24,480 nucleotides of DNA from an uncultured Oscillospiraceae bacterium (lineage in GTDB: Bacteria; Bacillota; Clostridia; Oscillospirales; Oscillospiraceae). The notes beneath the pieces are model-generated. The model was given only the letters and a program-made list of their open reading frames with translations, was not told the origin of the DNA and did no database searches. Of this stretch, positions 6,238 through 13,265 are shown in pieces. Position numbers and translations under genes: made by a program. How positions within the stretch are numbered: position 1 is the stretch's first letter; each line of letters begins with the position of its first letter. The stretch lies in assembly GCA_910587205.1 (NCBI GenBank), contig CAJULZ010000030.1, positions 1 through 24,480 on the forward strand, in the 5' to 3' direction.

Positions 6238-7856
6238 ACCGTTACAAAAAGGCAAACGAGGGCATCCATGCCCCCGAGGAACTGAAGGACAGCGTGGCCC
6301 ACCGCACCGCCAAGCCCCGGCAGCAGTACAGCCGCTGGGTGAGCGCGGCGGCGGCGGTGCTGGTGGTGGCCCTCGTCGGCGGCGTGGCCCTCTGGCCCGG
6401 GCGTCCTGACGCGTCCGGCCCCACGGCGGGCAGCCCGGAAGGCCAGCCCGCCCCCCTCTCTGATGGCGGGGGCCCCGGCCAGCTGCGCGCCGCGCCGGAC
6501 GACGGCGCCGCGGCCTACCAATCCTGCGCCCTGGCCCTGGCCGACTATCCGGACATGGCCCCCTATCCGAAGGACGAGGATTATTTCGCCGAGGTGGGCG
6601 ACGGCGAGGACGCCTGGGACAAGGCCTATGAAGCCTACAACCAGGCGTACGGCGCCTGGCTGGAAGACAGGGACGCCCTGCGCTCGGGCATTGACTATAC
6701 CGGGGTGATGGATGAGTTCATCACCCGCTCCACCGCCCAATTTCTCAGCGGGGCGGGGGAGGACAACCGGGTCTACTCCCCGCTGAACGTCTACATGGCC
6801 TTGTCCATGCTGGCGGAGACCACCGGCGGGAATTCCCGGCAGCAGCTGCTGGATCTGCTCCAGGCGGATTCCGTCGAATCGTTGCGGGAGCGGGCCGCCG
6901 CCCTGTGGCGGGACAACTACCGGGACGACGGGGTGGTCACCTCCCTGCTGGCCAACTCCCTGTGGCTGCGGGACGGCATGACCTACAGCCAGGACACCCT
7001 GGACACGCTGGCCGAGCACTACTACGCCTCCTCCTTCTCCGGCGCGATGGGCTCGGAGGAGTACAACCAGGCCCTGCGGGCCTGGCTCAACGAGCAGACC
7101 CGCGGCCTGCTGGCCCAGCAGGCGGAGGGGGTGGAGATGAGCCCGGCCACGGTGCTGGCCCTGGCCTCCACCATCTATTTCAAAGCCGCCTGGGACGGCG
7201 AGTTTGCCAAGGAGCTCACCGAACCCGACACCTTCCACGCCCCGTCCGGCGACCTGGACGCGGAGTTTATGCACAAGACCCTGGAGGGCTCCTTCTACTG
7301 GGGGGAGAATTTCACCGCCGTCCAGCTCCACTTCCAGCGGGGCGGCTCCATGTGGCTGATCCTCCCCGACGAGGGGGCTTCCGCCGACGGGCTGCTCCAG
7401 AGCGGCGAGGCCATGGACTTCCTGTTCGCCCCCAAATACGACCGGTACGACGATCAGGGCCATGTGACCCAGGAGGGCTGGACCGGACAGAAAATGCTGA
7501 ACATCAACCTGTCCATGCCCAGGTTCGACGTGTCCTCCGACCTGGATCTGATCGGAGGCCTGAAGGAGCTGGGCGTCACCGACATATTTGACATGGACGT
7601 GTCCAACTTTGATCCCCTGGAGGCGTCCACCGACGACCCGCTGTACGTCTCCAAGGCCCAGCATGCCGCCCGGGTGAAGGTGGACGAGGAGGGCTGCGAG
7701 GCGGCGGCCTACACCGTTATTATGGTGGACTGCGGCGCGGCCATGCCCCCGGACGATGAGGTGGACTTCGTGCTGGACCGACCCTTCCTGTTCGCCGTCA
7801 CCGGCGAGAGCGGCCTGCCCCTGTTCACCGGGGTGGTGAACCAGCCCAACGGGTGA
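6234..7856 (+). CDS. Membrane-anchored serpin with anti-sigma-like N-terminal tail
   Basis: A 540-residue protein. Residues 1-34 form a short basic cytoplasmic tail (IHAPEELKDS at 11-20), residues ~35-55 are one membrane span (VSAAAAVLVVALVGGVALW), ~56-150 are a Gly/Pro- then Asp/Tyr-rich linker, and ~155-540 form a full serpin domain (VYSPLNVYMALSMLAE; TIYFKAAWDGEF; DRPFLF at 515-520). The hinge before the reactive loop reads EEGCEAAAY (485-493), close to the inhibitory consensus but with Cys488 at P14. Counting from Gly487 as P15 puts P1 near Gly501, in DCGAAM, suggesting an elastase-like target. The TTG start is chosen for AAGGAGG seven bases upstream and its overlap with the sigma stop. 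Family knowledge: serpins trap serine or cysteine proteases. Inferred: the tail binds the sigma factor. The serpin call is firm; the anti-sigma role is a hypothesis. Confidence 0.85.
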   Translation: MNRYKKANEGIHAPEELKDSVAHRTAKPRQQYSRWVSAAAAVLVVALVGGVALWPGRPDASGPTAGSPEGQPAPLSDGGGPGQLRAAPDDGAAAYQSCALALADYPDMAPYPKDEDYFAEVGDGEDAWDKAYEAYNQAYGAWLEDRDALRSGIDYTGVMDEFITRSTAQFLSGAGEDNRVYSPLNVYMALSMLAETTGGNSRQQLLDLLQADSVESLRERAAALWRDNYRDDGVVTSLLANSLWLRDGMTYSQDTLDTLAEHYYASSFSGAMGSEEYNQALRAWLNEQTRGLLAQQAEGVEMSPATVLALASTIYFKAAWDGEFAKELTEPDTFHAPSGDLDAEFMHKTLEGSFYWGENFTAVQLHFQRGGSMWLILPDEGASADGLLQSGEAMDFLFAPKYDRYDDQGHVTQEGWTGQKMLNINLSMPRFDVSSDLDLIGGLKELGVTDIFDMDVSNFDPLEASTDDPLYVSKAQHAARVKVDEEGCEAAAYTVIMVDCGAAMPPDDEVDFVLDRPFLFAVTGESGLPLFTGVVNQPNG

Positions 7857-7951
7857 TGAAAGTCCCCGCGGGGCCGATGCCCTGCCAAGGCCTATCCGGC
7901 CTTCGGCGGCCCCACGCCGCGGGGGACAGGCAGGGCCGCGCCCTGCGGGGC

Positions 7952-7998
7952 CCTACTTTCTGCTTGTGCAGAAAGTAGGCAAAGACACACTTAGGGGG
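7952..7998 (-). repeat. Composite palindromic intergenic repeat, partial copy A
   Basis: Read on the - strand this is CCCCCTAAGTGTGTCTTTG followed by a 12-bp perfect hairpin (CCTACTTTCTGC, loop ACAA, GCAGAAAGTAGG). This is the distal half of the repeat family seen in fuller form at 8132-8340 and 13266-13473. The proximal large hairpin is absent. Together with 8044-8112 and 8132-8340 it fills the 690-base gap between the serpin and AraC genes, which shows no credible coding region. Confidence 0.7.
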
Positions 7999-8043
7999 AT
8001 TCGTATTCCGGCCTTCGGCGGCCTGCCTCTGAGCTGGAACGGA

Positions 8044-8112
8044 AAAGCGCCGTCCTCCTCCCATCGCCTCCATGAAACATGGCACCAGGCGCGGGGAGGT
8101 GGACGGCGCTTT
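8044..8112. repeat. Long multi-tier palindrome after the serpin gene
   Basis: A 69-base imperfect palindrome. Outer arms AAAGCGCCGTCC (8044-8055) and GGACGGCGCTTT (8101-8112) pair perfectly. Inside them CCTCCC pairs with GGGAGG, CGCCT (8065-8069) with AGGCG (8087-8091), and CCATG with CATGG around an AAA loop. As RNA it would fold into one long stem. It could act as a terminator or stability element for the sigma-serpin transcript (CTTTC follows, a weak U tract) or be a mobile palindromic element. Confidence 0.65.
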
Positions 8113-8131
8113 CTTTCACTGCCCGGGGATG

Positions 8132-8340
8132 AAGCGGCAGCGGGAATAGGGGGATCTGCGTGCGAAAGCACTGCGCGCCGGATGGTCTGCGCCGCTTTGG
8201 AAGCGGCGGGCCCTTCGTTCCCCGGGGGTTCTTAGGGGGGAGCCAGCCTATGGACGGGCGCGACCTTTGCGCCAAGTCCATCCGGCGGCTCCCCCTAAGC
8301 GTTCTCTTTGCCCACTTTCTCTCACGGGAGAGAAAGTGGG
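8132..8340 (+). repeat. Composite palindromic intergenic repeat, full copy B
   Basis: This copy has three parts: an AAGCGGCAGC-led segment with GCGCGCCGGA; a large hairpin with arms CTTAGGGGGGAGCC (8231-8244) and GGCTCCCCCTAAG (8287-8299) and inner pairs TGGAC/GTCCA; then CGTTCTCTTTG and a perfect 13-bp hairpin CCCACTTTCTCTC / GAGAGAAAGTGGG (8311-8340). The same order of parts recurs at 13266-13473. Confidence 0.75.
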
Positions 8341-8480
8341 TCGCCGATGGCCCGACGGCCTTGGATGGGGGCTGGGGCCGGGGAACGCCCCCGGCAGGGG
8401 GATCCCTGCCATGGGAATGGGTGTGGCGGCGCCCCACTGCCACGAGAGGCGGGCCTCGCCGTTTTTGTCCGCAAAAAGAG

Positions 8481-8515
8481 AGGACAAACGGGGCAAAACG
8501 CGGTATACTGTCCTC
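8481..8515 (+). promoter_or_regulatory. Promoter of the AraC-type gene with overlapping inverted repeat
   Basis: The -10 is TATACT (8504-8509) and the -35 is AGGACA (8481-8486), with a 17-base spacer. An inverted repeat, GAGGACA (8480-8486) and TGTCCTC (8509-8515), places one arm on the -35 and the other at the end of the -10. This is a typical layout for a repressor or autoregulator operator. The downstream gene starts at 8549. Confidence 0.6.
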
Positions 8516-8548
8516 AAGCTGTACAGCCAACACAAAGGAGCGAGGCAT

Positions 8549-9385
8549 ATGGAGTGGATCGACCGGCTCAACCGGGCTATGGACTACATCGAGGGCCACC
8601 TGGAGGCCCCGGACTGGCAGGAGGCGGCCGGCATTGCCTGCTGCTCGCCCTACCACTTCCAGCGGATGTTCACCCTGCTGGCGGGGATGCCCCTGTCGGA
8701 GTACGTGCGCCGCAGGCGGATGTCCCGGGCGGCGGCGGACCTGCAAAGCGGGGAGCGGATTCTGGACGTAGCGATGAAATACGGCTACAGCTCGCCCACC
8801 GCCTTCAACCGGGCCTTCCAGTCCGTCCACGGCCTGCCCCCCTCCCAGGCAAAAAAGCCGGGGGTAGGGCTGAAAAGCCACCTGCCCCTGCGCTTCACCA
8901 TCACTGTACAAGGAGTGGAAGAAATGGACTACCGGATCGAATCATGGGACGCGTTCCGTATCGTGGGGGTCTCCGCCCCCCTGAGCCAGGACTTGCAGGA
9001 GAATTTCAAATGTGTGCCCCAGCTTTGGGGCAGGGCGGCGGCGGACGGTACCATCCCCCGGCTGGCCGCCCTGATGGACGGGAGCCCCAAGGGCCTGCTG
9101 GGCGTGTGCGGCGGGCCGGACAATTCCCAGTACTATATCGCCGTGGCCTCCTCCGCCCCGGCGGGGGACGGTTTGGAGGAGTACACCGTCCCCGCCCTCA
9201 CCTGGGCCATTTTCCCGGGAAGCGGGGACAGCGCCGCTATCCAGCAGCTCCAGCGCCGGGTGGTCACCGAGTGGCTGCCCACCTCCGGCTATGAGTACGC
9301 CGACGGCCCGGACGTGGAGGTCTACCTGGATCCTGAGTGCTCGAAATTTGAGGTTTGGATTCCGGTGGTCAAGGCGAAGCAGTAA
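8549..9385 (+). CDS. AraC-family regulator with GyrI-like effector domain
   Basis: A 278-residue protein of Rob/SoxS-plus-effector architecture. The N-terminal ~100 residues hold two AraC-type helix-turn-helix motifs (WQEAAGIACCSPYHFQRMF and ILDVAMKYGYSSPTAFNRAF) with the intervening PLSEYVRRRRMSRAA. From about residue 128 (MDYRIESWDAFRIVGVSAPL) to the end is a GyrI-like/AraC effector-binding domain of the kind that binds amphipathic drugs. ATG 8549 has AAAGGAG eight bases upstream and is 40 bases after a recognisable -10, so longer in-frame extensions into the repeat are rejected. The gene stands alone and converges on ileS across a bidirectional terminator. A stand-alone GyrI-like protein is encoded at 18181-18654. 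Confidence 0.9.
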   Translation: MEWIDRLNRAMDYIEGHLEAPDWQEAAGIACCSPYHFQRMFTLLAGMPLSEYVRRRRMSRAAADLQSGERILDVAMKYGYSSPTAFNRAFQSVHGLPPSQAKKPGVGLKSHLPLRFTITVQGVEEMDYRIESWDAFRIVGVSAPLSQDLQENFKCVPQLWGRAAADGTIPRLAALMDGSPKGLLGVCGGPDNSQYYIAVASSAPAGDGLEEYTVPALTWAIFPGSGDSAAIQQLQRRVVTEWLPTSGYEYADGPDVEVYLDPECSKFEVWIPVVKAKQ

Positions 9386-9423
9386 AAAAATTCCCCCTCT
9401 CCCGCGGGAGAGGGGGCCTTTTT
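9384..9423. terminator. Bidirectional rho-independent terminator between AraC gene and ileS
   Basis: The perfect inverted repeat CCCCCTCTCCC (9393-9403) / GGGAGAGGGGG (9406-9416) is flanked by seven A's on the left and five T's on the right. It can therefore stop transcription from both converging genes. Confidence 0.93.
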
Positions 9424-9429
9424 ACGCGT

Positions 9430-12222
9430 TTATTCGCCCAGAACCTTGGCGCAGCGGCCGCACAGCTCGGCGTGATGGCCGGGGGCGCCGATGTGTTCGT
9501 CATGGTTCCAGCACCGGGGGCACTTGGGGGCGTCGCTGAGGGATACCGAAACCTCCATACCGGGGGCCTCCGCCTTTTTCAGCGCCACCTTGGACACGAT
9601 GAACAGGGTCGCCAGCTCCTCCTCGCTGAATCCGAGCGTCATCTTACCCCCGGCGGCGAAGGTGTCGCCGTTCACGCTCAGATGGGAGATAGCCACCTCT
9701 GCGTCCTGGTTCTTCTTGATGCCCTTGTCCCGGGCATTCTCCAGCGCCAGAAGCACCATATCCCGCAATTGCAGCAGGTCATGCCAGCGCTCCGCGTCCT
9801 TCTCGCTGAGGGCCAGCGCGGGATCAAAGTCCGGCAGGTCGTTGAACAGCACGCACTCGGGGTCGTCCCCAGCCCTGTGGGGCATGGCGGTCCAGATCTC
9901 CTGGCTGGTGAAGGCCAGGATGGGGGCCAGCATCCTGGTCATGCCGTCCAGGATGAGGTACAGGGCGGACTGGGCGGAGGCCCGGCCCGCGTCGTCCCCG
10001 CAGTACAGCCGGTCCTTGATGATGTCCAGATAGAAGTTGGACATCTCCACCACGCAGAAGTTGTAGATGGCCCGGTACACGGTGTGGAACTCGTAGGCGT
10101 CGTACCCGGCGCGGACGTCCCTCACCAGGTCGTTGAACGCCGCCATGGCCCACTTGTCCAAATCCTGCATATCCTGTACGGGCACGGCCTTGTCCGGGTC
10201 GAACCCGTTCAGGTTGCCCAGCATATACCGGGCGGTGTTGCGGATCTTCAAATACGCCTGGGAGAGCTGCTTCATGATCTCTTGGGAGATGCGCATGTCC
10301 TGGGTGTAGTCCGCGGAGGACACCCACAGCCGGAGCATATCCGCGCCGTAGTCCTTGATGATCTCCTCAGGGGGCATAGCGTTGCCCAGGGACTTGTGCA
10401 TGGCCTTGCCCTCGCCGTCCACCGTCCAGCCGTGGGTGATGATCTGCTTGTAGGGGGCCACGCCGTTGCAGGCGATGGAGGTGAGCATGGAGGACTGGAA
10501 CCAGCCCCGGTACTGGTCGCCCCCCTCCAGATACACGTCGGCGGGGTACTGGAGGTTTTCCCGCTGGGCCGCCACCGCCGCCCAGGTGGAGCCGGAGTCG
10601 AACCACACGTCCATGATGTCGTTCTCCTTGGAGAAATGGGCGCGGCCGCACTTGGGGCAGACGAAACCCGCTGGGACCAGCTCGTCGGCGGGCCGGTCGA
10701 ACCACACGTTGGAGCCGTGCTGGCGGAACAGCCCCGCCACGTGGGAAATGGTCTCGGGGGTGACGATGGCCTCCCCGCAGTCATCGCAGTAGAACACCGG
10801 GATGGGCACGCCCCACACCCGCTGGCGGGAGATGCACCAGTCGTTGCGCTCGGTGATCATGGACACCATGCGGTCCTTGCCCCAGGCGGGGTGCCAGGAA
10901 ATCCCGTCGCAGGACTTCACCGCCTGGTCCTTGATGGCGTCCACGGAGCAGAACCACTGCTCGGTGGCCCGGTAGATGATGGGGTGCTTGCATCGCCAGC
11001 AGTGGGGGTAGGAGTGAGTGATCTGGGCCTTGGCCAGCAGGAAGCCCTCGGCCTCCAGGTCGGCCACCACCTGATCATTACCCTTGGCGTAGAACTGGCC
11101 GTTGTACCGCGCGTCGGTCATGACCCCCTTGGCGTTCACGGGGACGGGCACGCCGATGTGGGTAAGCCCCGCGTGGTCGTACCGCTGGCACACCTCAAAG
11201 TCCTCCCCGCCGAAGCCGGGGGCGGTGTGGACGCAGCCGGTGCCCGCGTCCAGGGTCACGTGGTCGCCGTTGAGGATCACGCTGTCCTGGTCCAATAACG
11301 GGTGCCTGGCTGCCATCAGCTCGAAGTCGGAGCCCTTCAGGGTGGCCAGGATCTTGCAGGATGCGAAATCCAGCCCCGCCTGTTTGCACACGCCCTCGGC
11401 CAGCTCCTTGGCCAGCACGTACACCTCCCCATTGGGGGCCTGGAGCAGCACGTAGTCGAAGGCGGCGTTCAGGGAGATGGCGGTATTGCCGGGGATGGTC
11501 CACGGCGTGGTCGTCCAGATCACGAAGAAGATCTTGGACAAGTCCGCGTACTGCCCCAGCCTGCCCTTGTCGTCCTTCACGGGGAACTTGACGAAGATGG
11601 TGGTGCAGGGGTCGTCCTGGTAGTCGATCTCCGCCTCGGCCAAAGCGGTCTGGTCGTGGGGGCACCAGTAGACGGACTTCATGCCCTTGTAGATGAGGCC
11701 CTTCTCCGCCATCTTGCCGAACACTTCAATCTGTTTGGCCTCGAACTCGGGCAGCAGGGTGATATAGGGGTTCTCCCACTCGCCCAGCACGCCTAAACGC
11801 TGGAACTGCCCGGTCATCTTGTCGATATACTGGGTGGCGAACTCCTTGCACTTGTCCCGGAACTCGGGGACGGTCATCTCCTCCCGCTTGACCTTTTTGT
11901 CCTTGAGCACCGCCGTCTCGATGGGCAGGCCGTGGGTGTCCCAGCCGGGGACGTAGGGGGCCTGATACCCCGTCATGTTCTTGTACTTGACGATGATGTC
12001 CTTGAGGATCTTGTTCATGGCGGTGCCGATGTGGATGTTGCCGTTGGCGTAGGGGGGGCCGTCGTGGAGGACGAACTTGGGCTTGCCGGCGTTTTTGTCC
12101 ATCAGCTTGTGGTAGGTGATCCTGGCCCACTCGGGGTTGAGCAGCTCCGGCTCCCGCTTGGGCAGCCCCGCCCGCATGGGGAACTCGGTCTTGGGCAGGT
12201 GTACGGTTTGGTTGTAGTCCAT
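9430..12222 (-). CDS. ileS: Isoleucyl-tRNA synthetase
   Basis: A 930-residue class Ia synthetase that attaches isoleucine to tRNA-Ile in the cytoplasm. Visible features are the HIGH-type motif in NIHIGTAMN (62-70), the Trp-rich editing-domain signature WTTTPWTIPGN (236-246) and GTGCVHTAPG (327-336), and class I core segments VWFDSGSTWAAV and WFQSSML. The KMSKS loop is present as KAMHKSLGN (606-614), a variant with His replacing Ser. A C-terminal zinc finger reads CPRCWNHDEH...CGRC. Length matches bacterial IleS. AGGAGG sits eight bases before the ATG. An isoleucine-specific T-box leader lies on the same strand at 12807-13107, but a two-gene cassette is interposed between leader and gene. Confidence 0.97.
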   Translation of the reverse strand: MDYNQTVHLPKTEFPMRAGLPKREPELLNPEWARITYHKLMDKNAGKPKFVLHDGPPYANGNIHIGTAMNKILKDIIVKYKNMTGYQAPYVPGWDTHGLPIETAVLKDKKVKREEMTVPEFRDKCKEFATQYIDKMTGQFQRLGVLGEWENPYITLLPEFEAKQIEVFGKMAEKGLIYKGMKSVYWCPHDQTALAEAEIDYQDDPCTTIFVKFPVKDDKGRLGQYADLSKIFFVIWTTTPWTIPGNTAISLNAAFDYVLLQAPNGEVYVLAKELAEGVCKQAGLDFASCKILATLKGSDFELMAARHPLLDQDSVILNGDHVTLDAGTGCVHTAPGFGGEDFEVCQRYDHAGLTHIGVPVPVNAKGVMTDARYNGQFYAKGNDQVVADLEAEGFLLAKAQITHSYPHCWRCKHPIIYRATEQWFCSVDAIKDQAVKSCDGISWHPAWGKDRMVSMITERNDWCISRQRVWGVPIPVFYCDDCGEAIVTPETISHVAGLFRQHGSNVWFDRPADELVPAGFVCPKCGRAHFSKENDIMDVWFDSGSTWAAVAAQRENLQYPADVYLEGGDQYRGWFQSSMLTSIACNGVAPYKQIITHGWTVDGEGKAMHKSLGNAMPPEEIIKDYGADMLRLWVSSADYTQDMRISQEIMKQLSQAYLKIRNTARYMLGNLNGFDPDKAVPVQDMQDLDKWAMAAFNDLVRDVRAGYDAYEFHTVYRAIYNFCVVEMSNFYLDIIKDRLYCGDDAGRASAQSALYLILDGMTRMLAPILAFTSQEIWTAMPHRAGDDPECVLFNDLPDFDPALALSEKDAERWHDLLQLRDMVLLALENARDKGIKKNQDAEVAISHLSVNGDTFAAGGKMTLGFSEEELATLFIVSKVALKKAEAPGMEVSVSLSDAPKCPRCWNHDEHIGAPGHHAELCGRCAKVLGE

Positions 12223-12261
12223 ATTGGGGTTCCTCCTAAATAGAATATAGAATATAATTGG

Positions 12262-12471
12262 TTATTTGCGGGTATCGCTCCGGCCCAGCAGATAATCGGT
12301 GGTAACATCGTAATAATCCGCCATTCGGCAAAGTACAGAAGCATTTGGTTCGCGTTTGCCCTGCTCATAATTGCAATATGAGCTCATGCTAATGTCCAGC
12401 GCAACGGCAACTTGTTCTTGCCGGCCGCCTCGTTCTTTCCGAAGTTCCTTCAATCTTTCCGCTAATTTCAT
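12262..12471 (-). CDS. Small XRE-family helix-turn-helix repressor
   Basis: A 69-residue single-domain Cro/C1-type DNA-binding protein: RLKELRKERGGRQEQVAVAL then DISMSSYCNYEQGKREPN and a final helix DYYDVTTDYLLGRSD. It is similar in size to regulators of phage, ICE and small cassette origin. AAGGGGG upstream serves as the ribosome binding site. Base composition here (12223-12550) is clearly more AT-rich than the surrounding genes. It is divergent from the 85-aa gene starting at 12551, whose promoter spacer contains a small palindrome that could be its operator. It lies between the T-box leader and ileS on the ileS strand, so leader read-through would include it. Confidence 0.85.
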   Translation of the reverse strand: MKLAERLKELRKERGGRQEQVAVALDISMSSYCNYEQGKREPNASVLCRMADYYDVTTDYLLGRSDTRK

Positions 12472-12481
12472 AATGACCCCC

Positions 12482-12510
12482 TTGACAAAGTTTATACGAG
12501 GTATTATAAT
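12482..12510 (+). promoter_or_regulatory. Perfect consensus sigma-A promoter for the 85-aa gene
   Basis: TTGACA (12482-12487), a 17-base spacer and TATAAT (12505-12510) match the housekeeping consensus exactly. The spacer holds ATACGAGGTAT (12494-12504), an ATAC/GTAT inverted repeat around GAG. A small repressor such as the adjacent XRE protein could block polymerase there. Confidence 0.82.
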
Positions 12511-12550
12511 TGAGATAGTTCAAACGAAATAAAACAAGGATGTGCACACA

Positions 12551-12808
12551 ATGGACGATATACTTGATTCGCTGGCGCAGGACATTGAGCAGGCTTCCTT
12601 CTCCCGTTTTTTTGCAAAGTCGGAATACCGCCGGAACCAGCAGAGCGCGATGGAGCACACACAGTGGCTGGAGGAGCATTTGGACGATGAGGGACGGGCA
12701 CATCTGGATCAGGCCCACGCGGCGGAGGTGATCATGGACACCTTGGAGCGGCAGGCCATGGTTCGGATGGCCATTGCCCTGGGGATCCATCTGGCCCTGG
12801 CCCATTAA
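12551..12808 (+). CDS. Small helical protein of unknown function (85 aa)
   Basis: I do not recognise this protein with confidence. It is an 85-residue, highly charged and probably all-helical protein (DDILDSLAQDIEQASFSRFF, LEEHLDDEGRAHLDQAH) ending in a hydrophobic stretch MVRMAIALGIHLALAH. It loosely recalls small mobile-element proteins with an amphipathic body and a GF.LG-like C-terminal helix. ATG 12551 is ten bases after AAGGA; the upstream GTG at 12542 is too close to that site. It is driven by a perfect consensus promoter and divergent from the XRE gene. Its stop codon (12806-12808) coincides with the U tract of the T-box terminator on the other strand, so ileS read-through transcripts run antisense across the whole gene. 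Confidence 0.7.
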   Translation: MDDILDSLAQDIEQASFSRFFAKSEYRRNQQSAMEHTQWLEEHLDDEGRAHLDQAHAAEVIMDTLERQAMVRMAIALGIHLALAH

Positions 12809-12845
12809 ACAAAACCGCCCCTGTCCCCATAGGAGACAAAGGCGG
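12807..12845 (-). terminator. T-box regulated terminator
   Basis: On the - strand, a 14-bp stem (CCGCCTTTGTCTCC / GGGGACAGGGGCGG, including three G-U pairs) with a 3-base loop is followed by TTTTGTTT. Its 5' arm lies just after the antiterminator bulge, as required for mutually exclusive folding. Confidence 0.9.
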
Positions 12846-13107
12846 CTAAAACCTCTGCGGTACCACTCCGATTTCCATACTATTAACTATAGTATGACAC
12901 TCATGCGTCCTATAACGGGGACATCCGGCGGAGCCTACTTGCTTTCGCGTTGGGTCCGCGGCTCACAGGGGATCTTCGCCGGGGCCGCCCCGCCGCCCTC
13001 GCACCATGCGGGCGGCTCTCTGAGAGGAGGTTTGCCGGGTACTCGTCCTGATCAAAGCCTTGTGTTTTATATATCCTTCTGCGTCCGCCCCTCACAGAAC
13101 GAACGCT
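12807..13107 (-). ncRNA. T-box leader riboswitch, isoleucine specifier
   Basis: Read on the - strand, this is a canonical tRNA-sensing T-box. The stem I distal elements CAGAGAG and GGTGCGAG are present around 13022-12998. The specifier region GCGAAGATCCCC contains ATC (12973-12971), an isoleucine codon. The antiterminator bulge AGTGGTACCGCAG (12867-12855) matches the T-box core. An intrinsic terminator follows. Uncharged tRNA-Ile is expected to stabilise the antiterminator and allow transcription of ileS. The gene immediately after the terminator on this strand is not ileS; the 85-aa gene (antisense) and the XRE gene come first. Confidence 0.93.
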
Positions 13108-13113
13108 TTCTAT

Positions 13114-13140
13114 ATTATAGGCGCAAACTGAATTTGTCAA
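13114..13140 (-). promoter_or_regulatory. Promoter of the T-box leader
   Basis: On the - strand, TTGACA (13140-13135) and TATAAT (13119-13114) are both perfect hexamers, with a short 15-base spacer. A 14-base perfect palindrome, TTTTCCCGGGAAAA (13144-13157), sits four bases upstream of the -35 and could be a protein-binding site. The T-box transcript would start near 13107. Confidence 0.75.
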
Positions 13141-13265
13141 CCGTTTTCCCGGGAAAAACTTCACAAAAAGAGGGGGCGGCATACCACCGTGTGGCGTCCG
13201 CCATCCAAACGGTCCGCCATTCAGGCGCGGCCAGTGGACCCTGCCCAGTTTCCGTGACGGGAAAT

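Noticed and set aside
3457..6255. 932-codon open frame on the - strand
   Set aside because: It runs antisense to darA (end), holB, ricT and the sigma gene, all of which have clear families. The translation is Gly/Leu/His-rich low complexity, typical of a GC-rich shadow frame.
6111..7664. 517-codon open frame on the - strand
   Set aside because: It is antisense to the serpin gene; no ribosome binding site or domain seen.
8267..8548. Longer AraC start giving 372 residues
   Set aside because: The extension passes through repeat copy B and over the promoter; ATG 8549 has AAAGGAG and the conserved domain begins there.
9355..11298. 647-codon open frame on the + strand
   Set aside because: It is antisense to ileS and has a repetitive Gly/Val/His composition with no motif; a shadow of codon bias.
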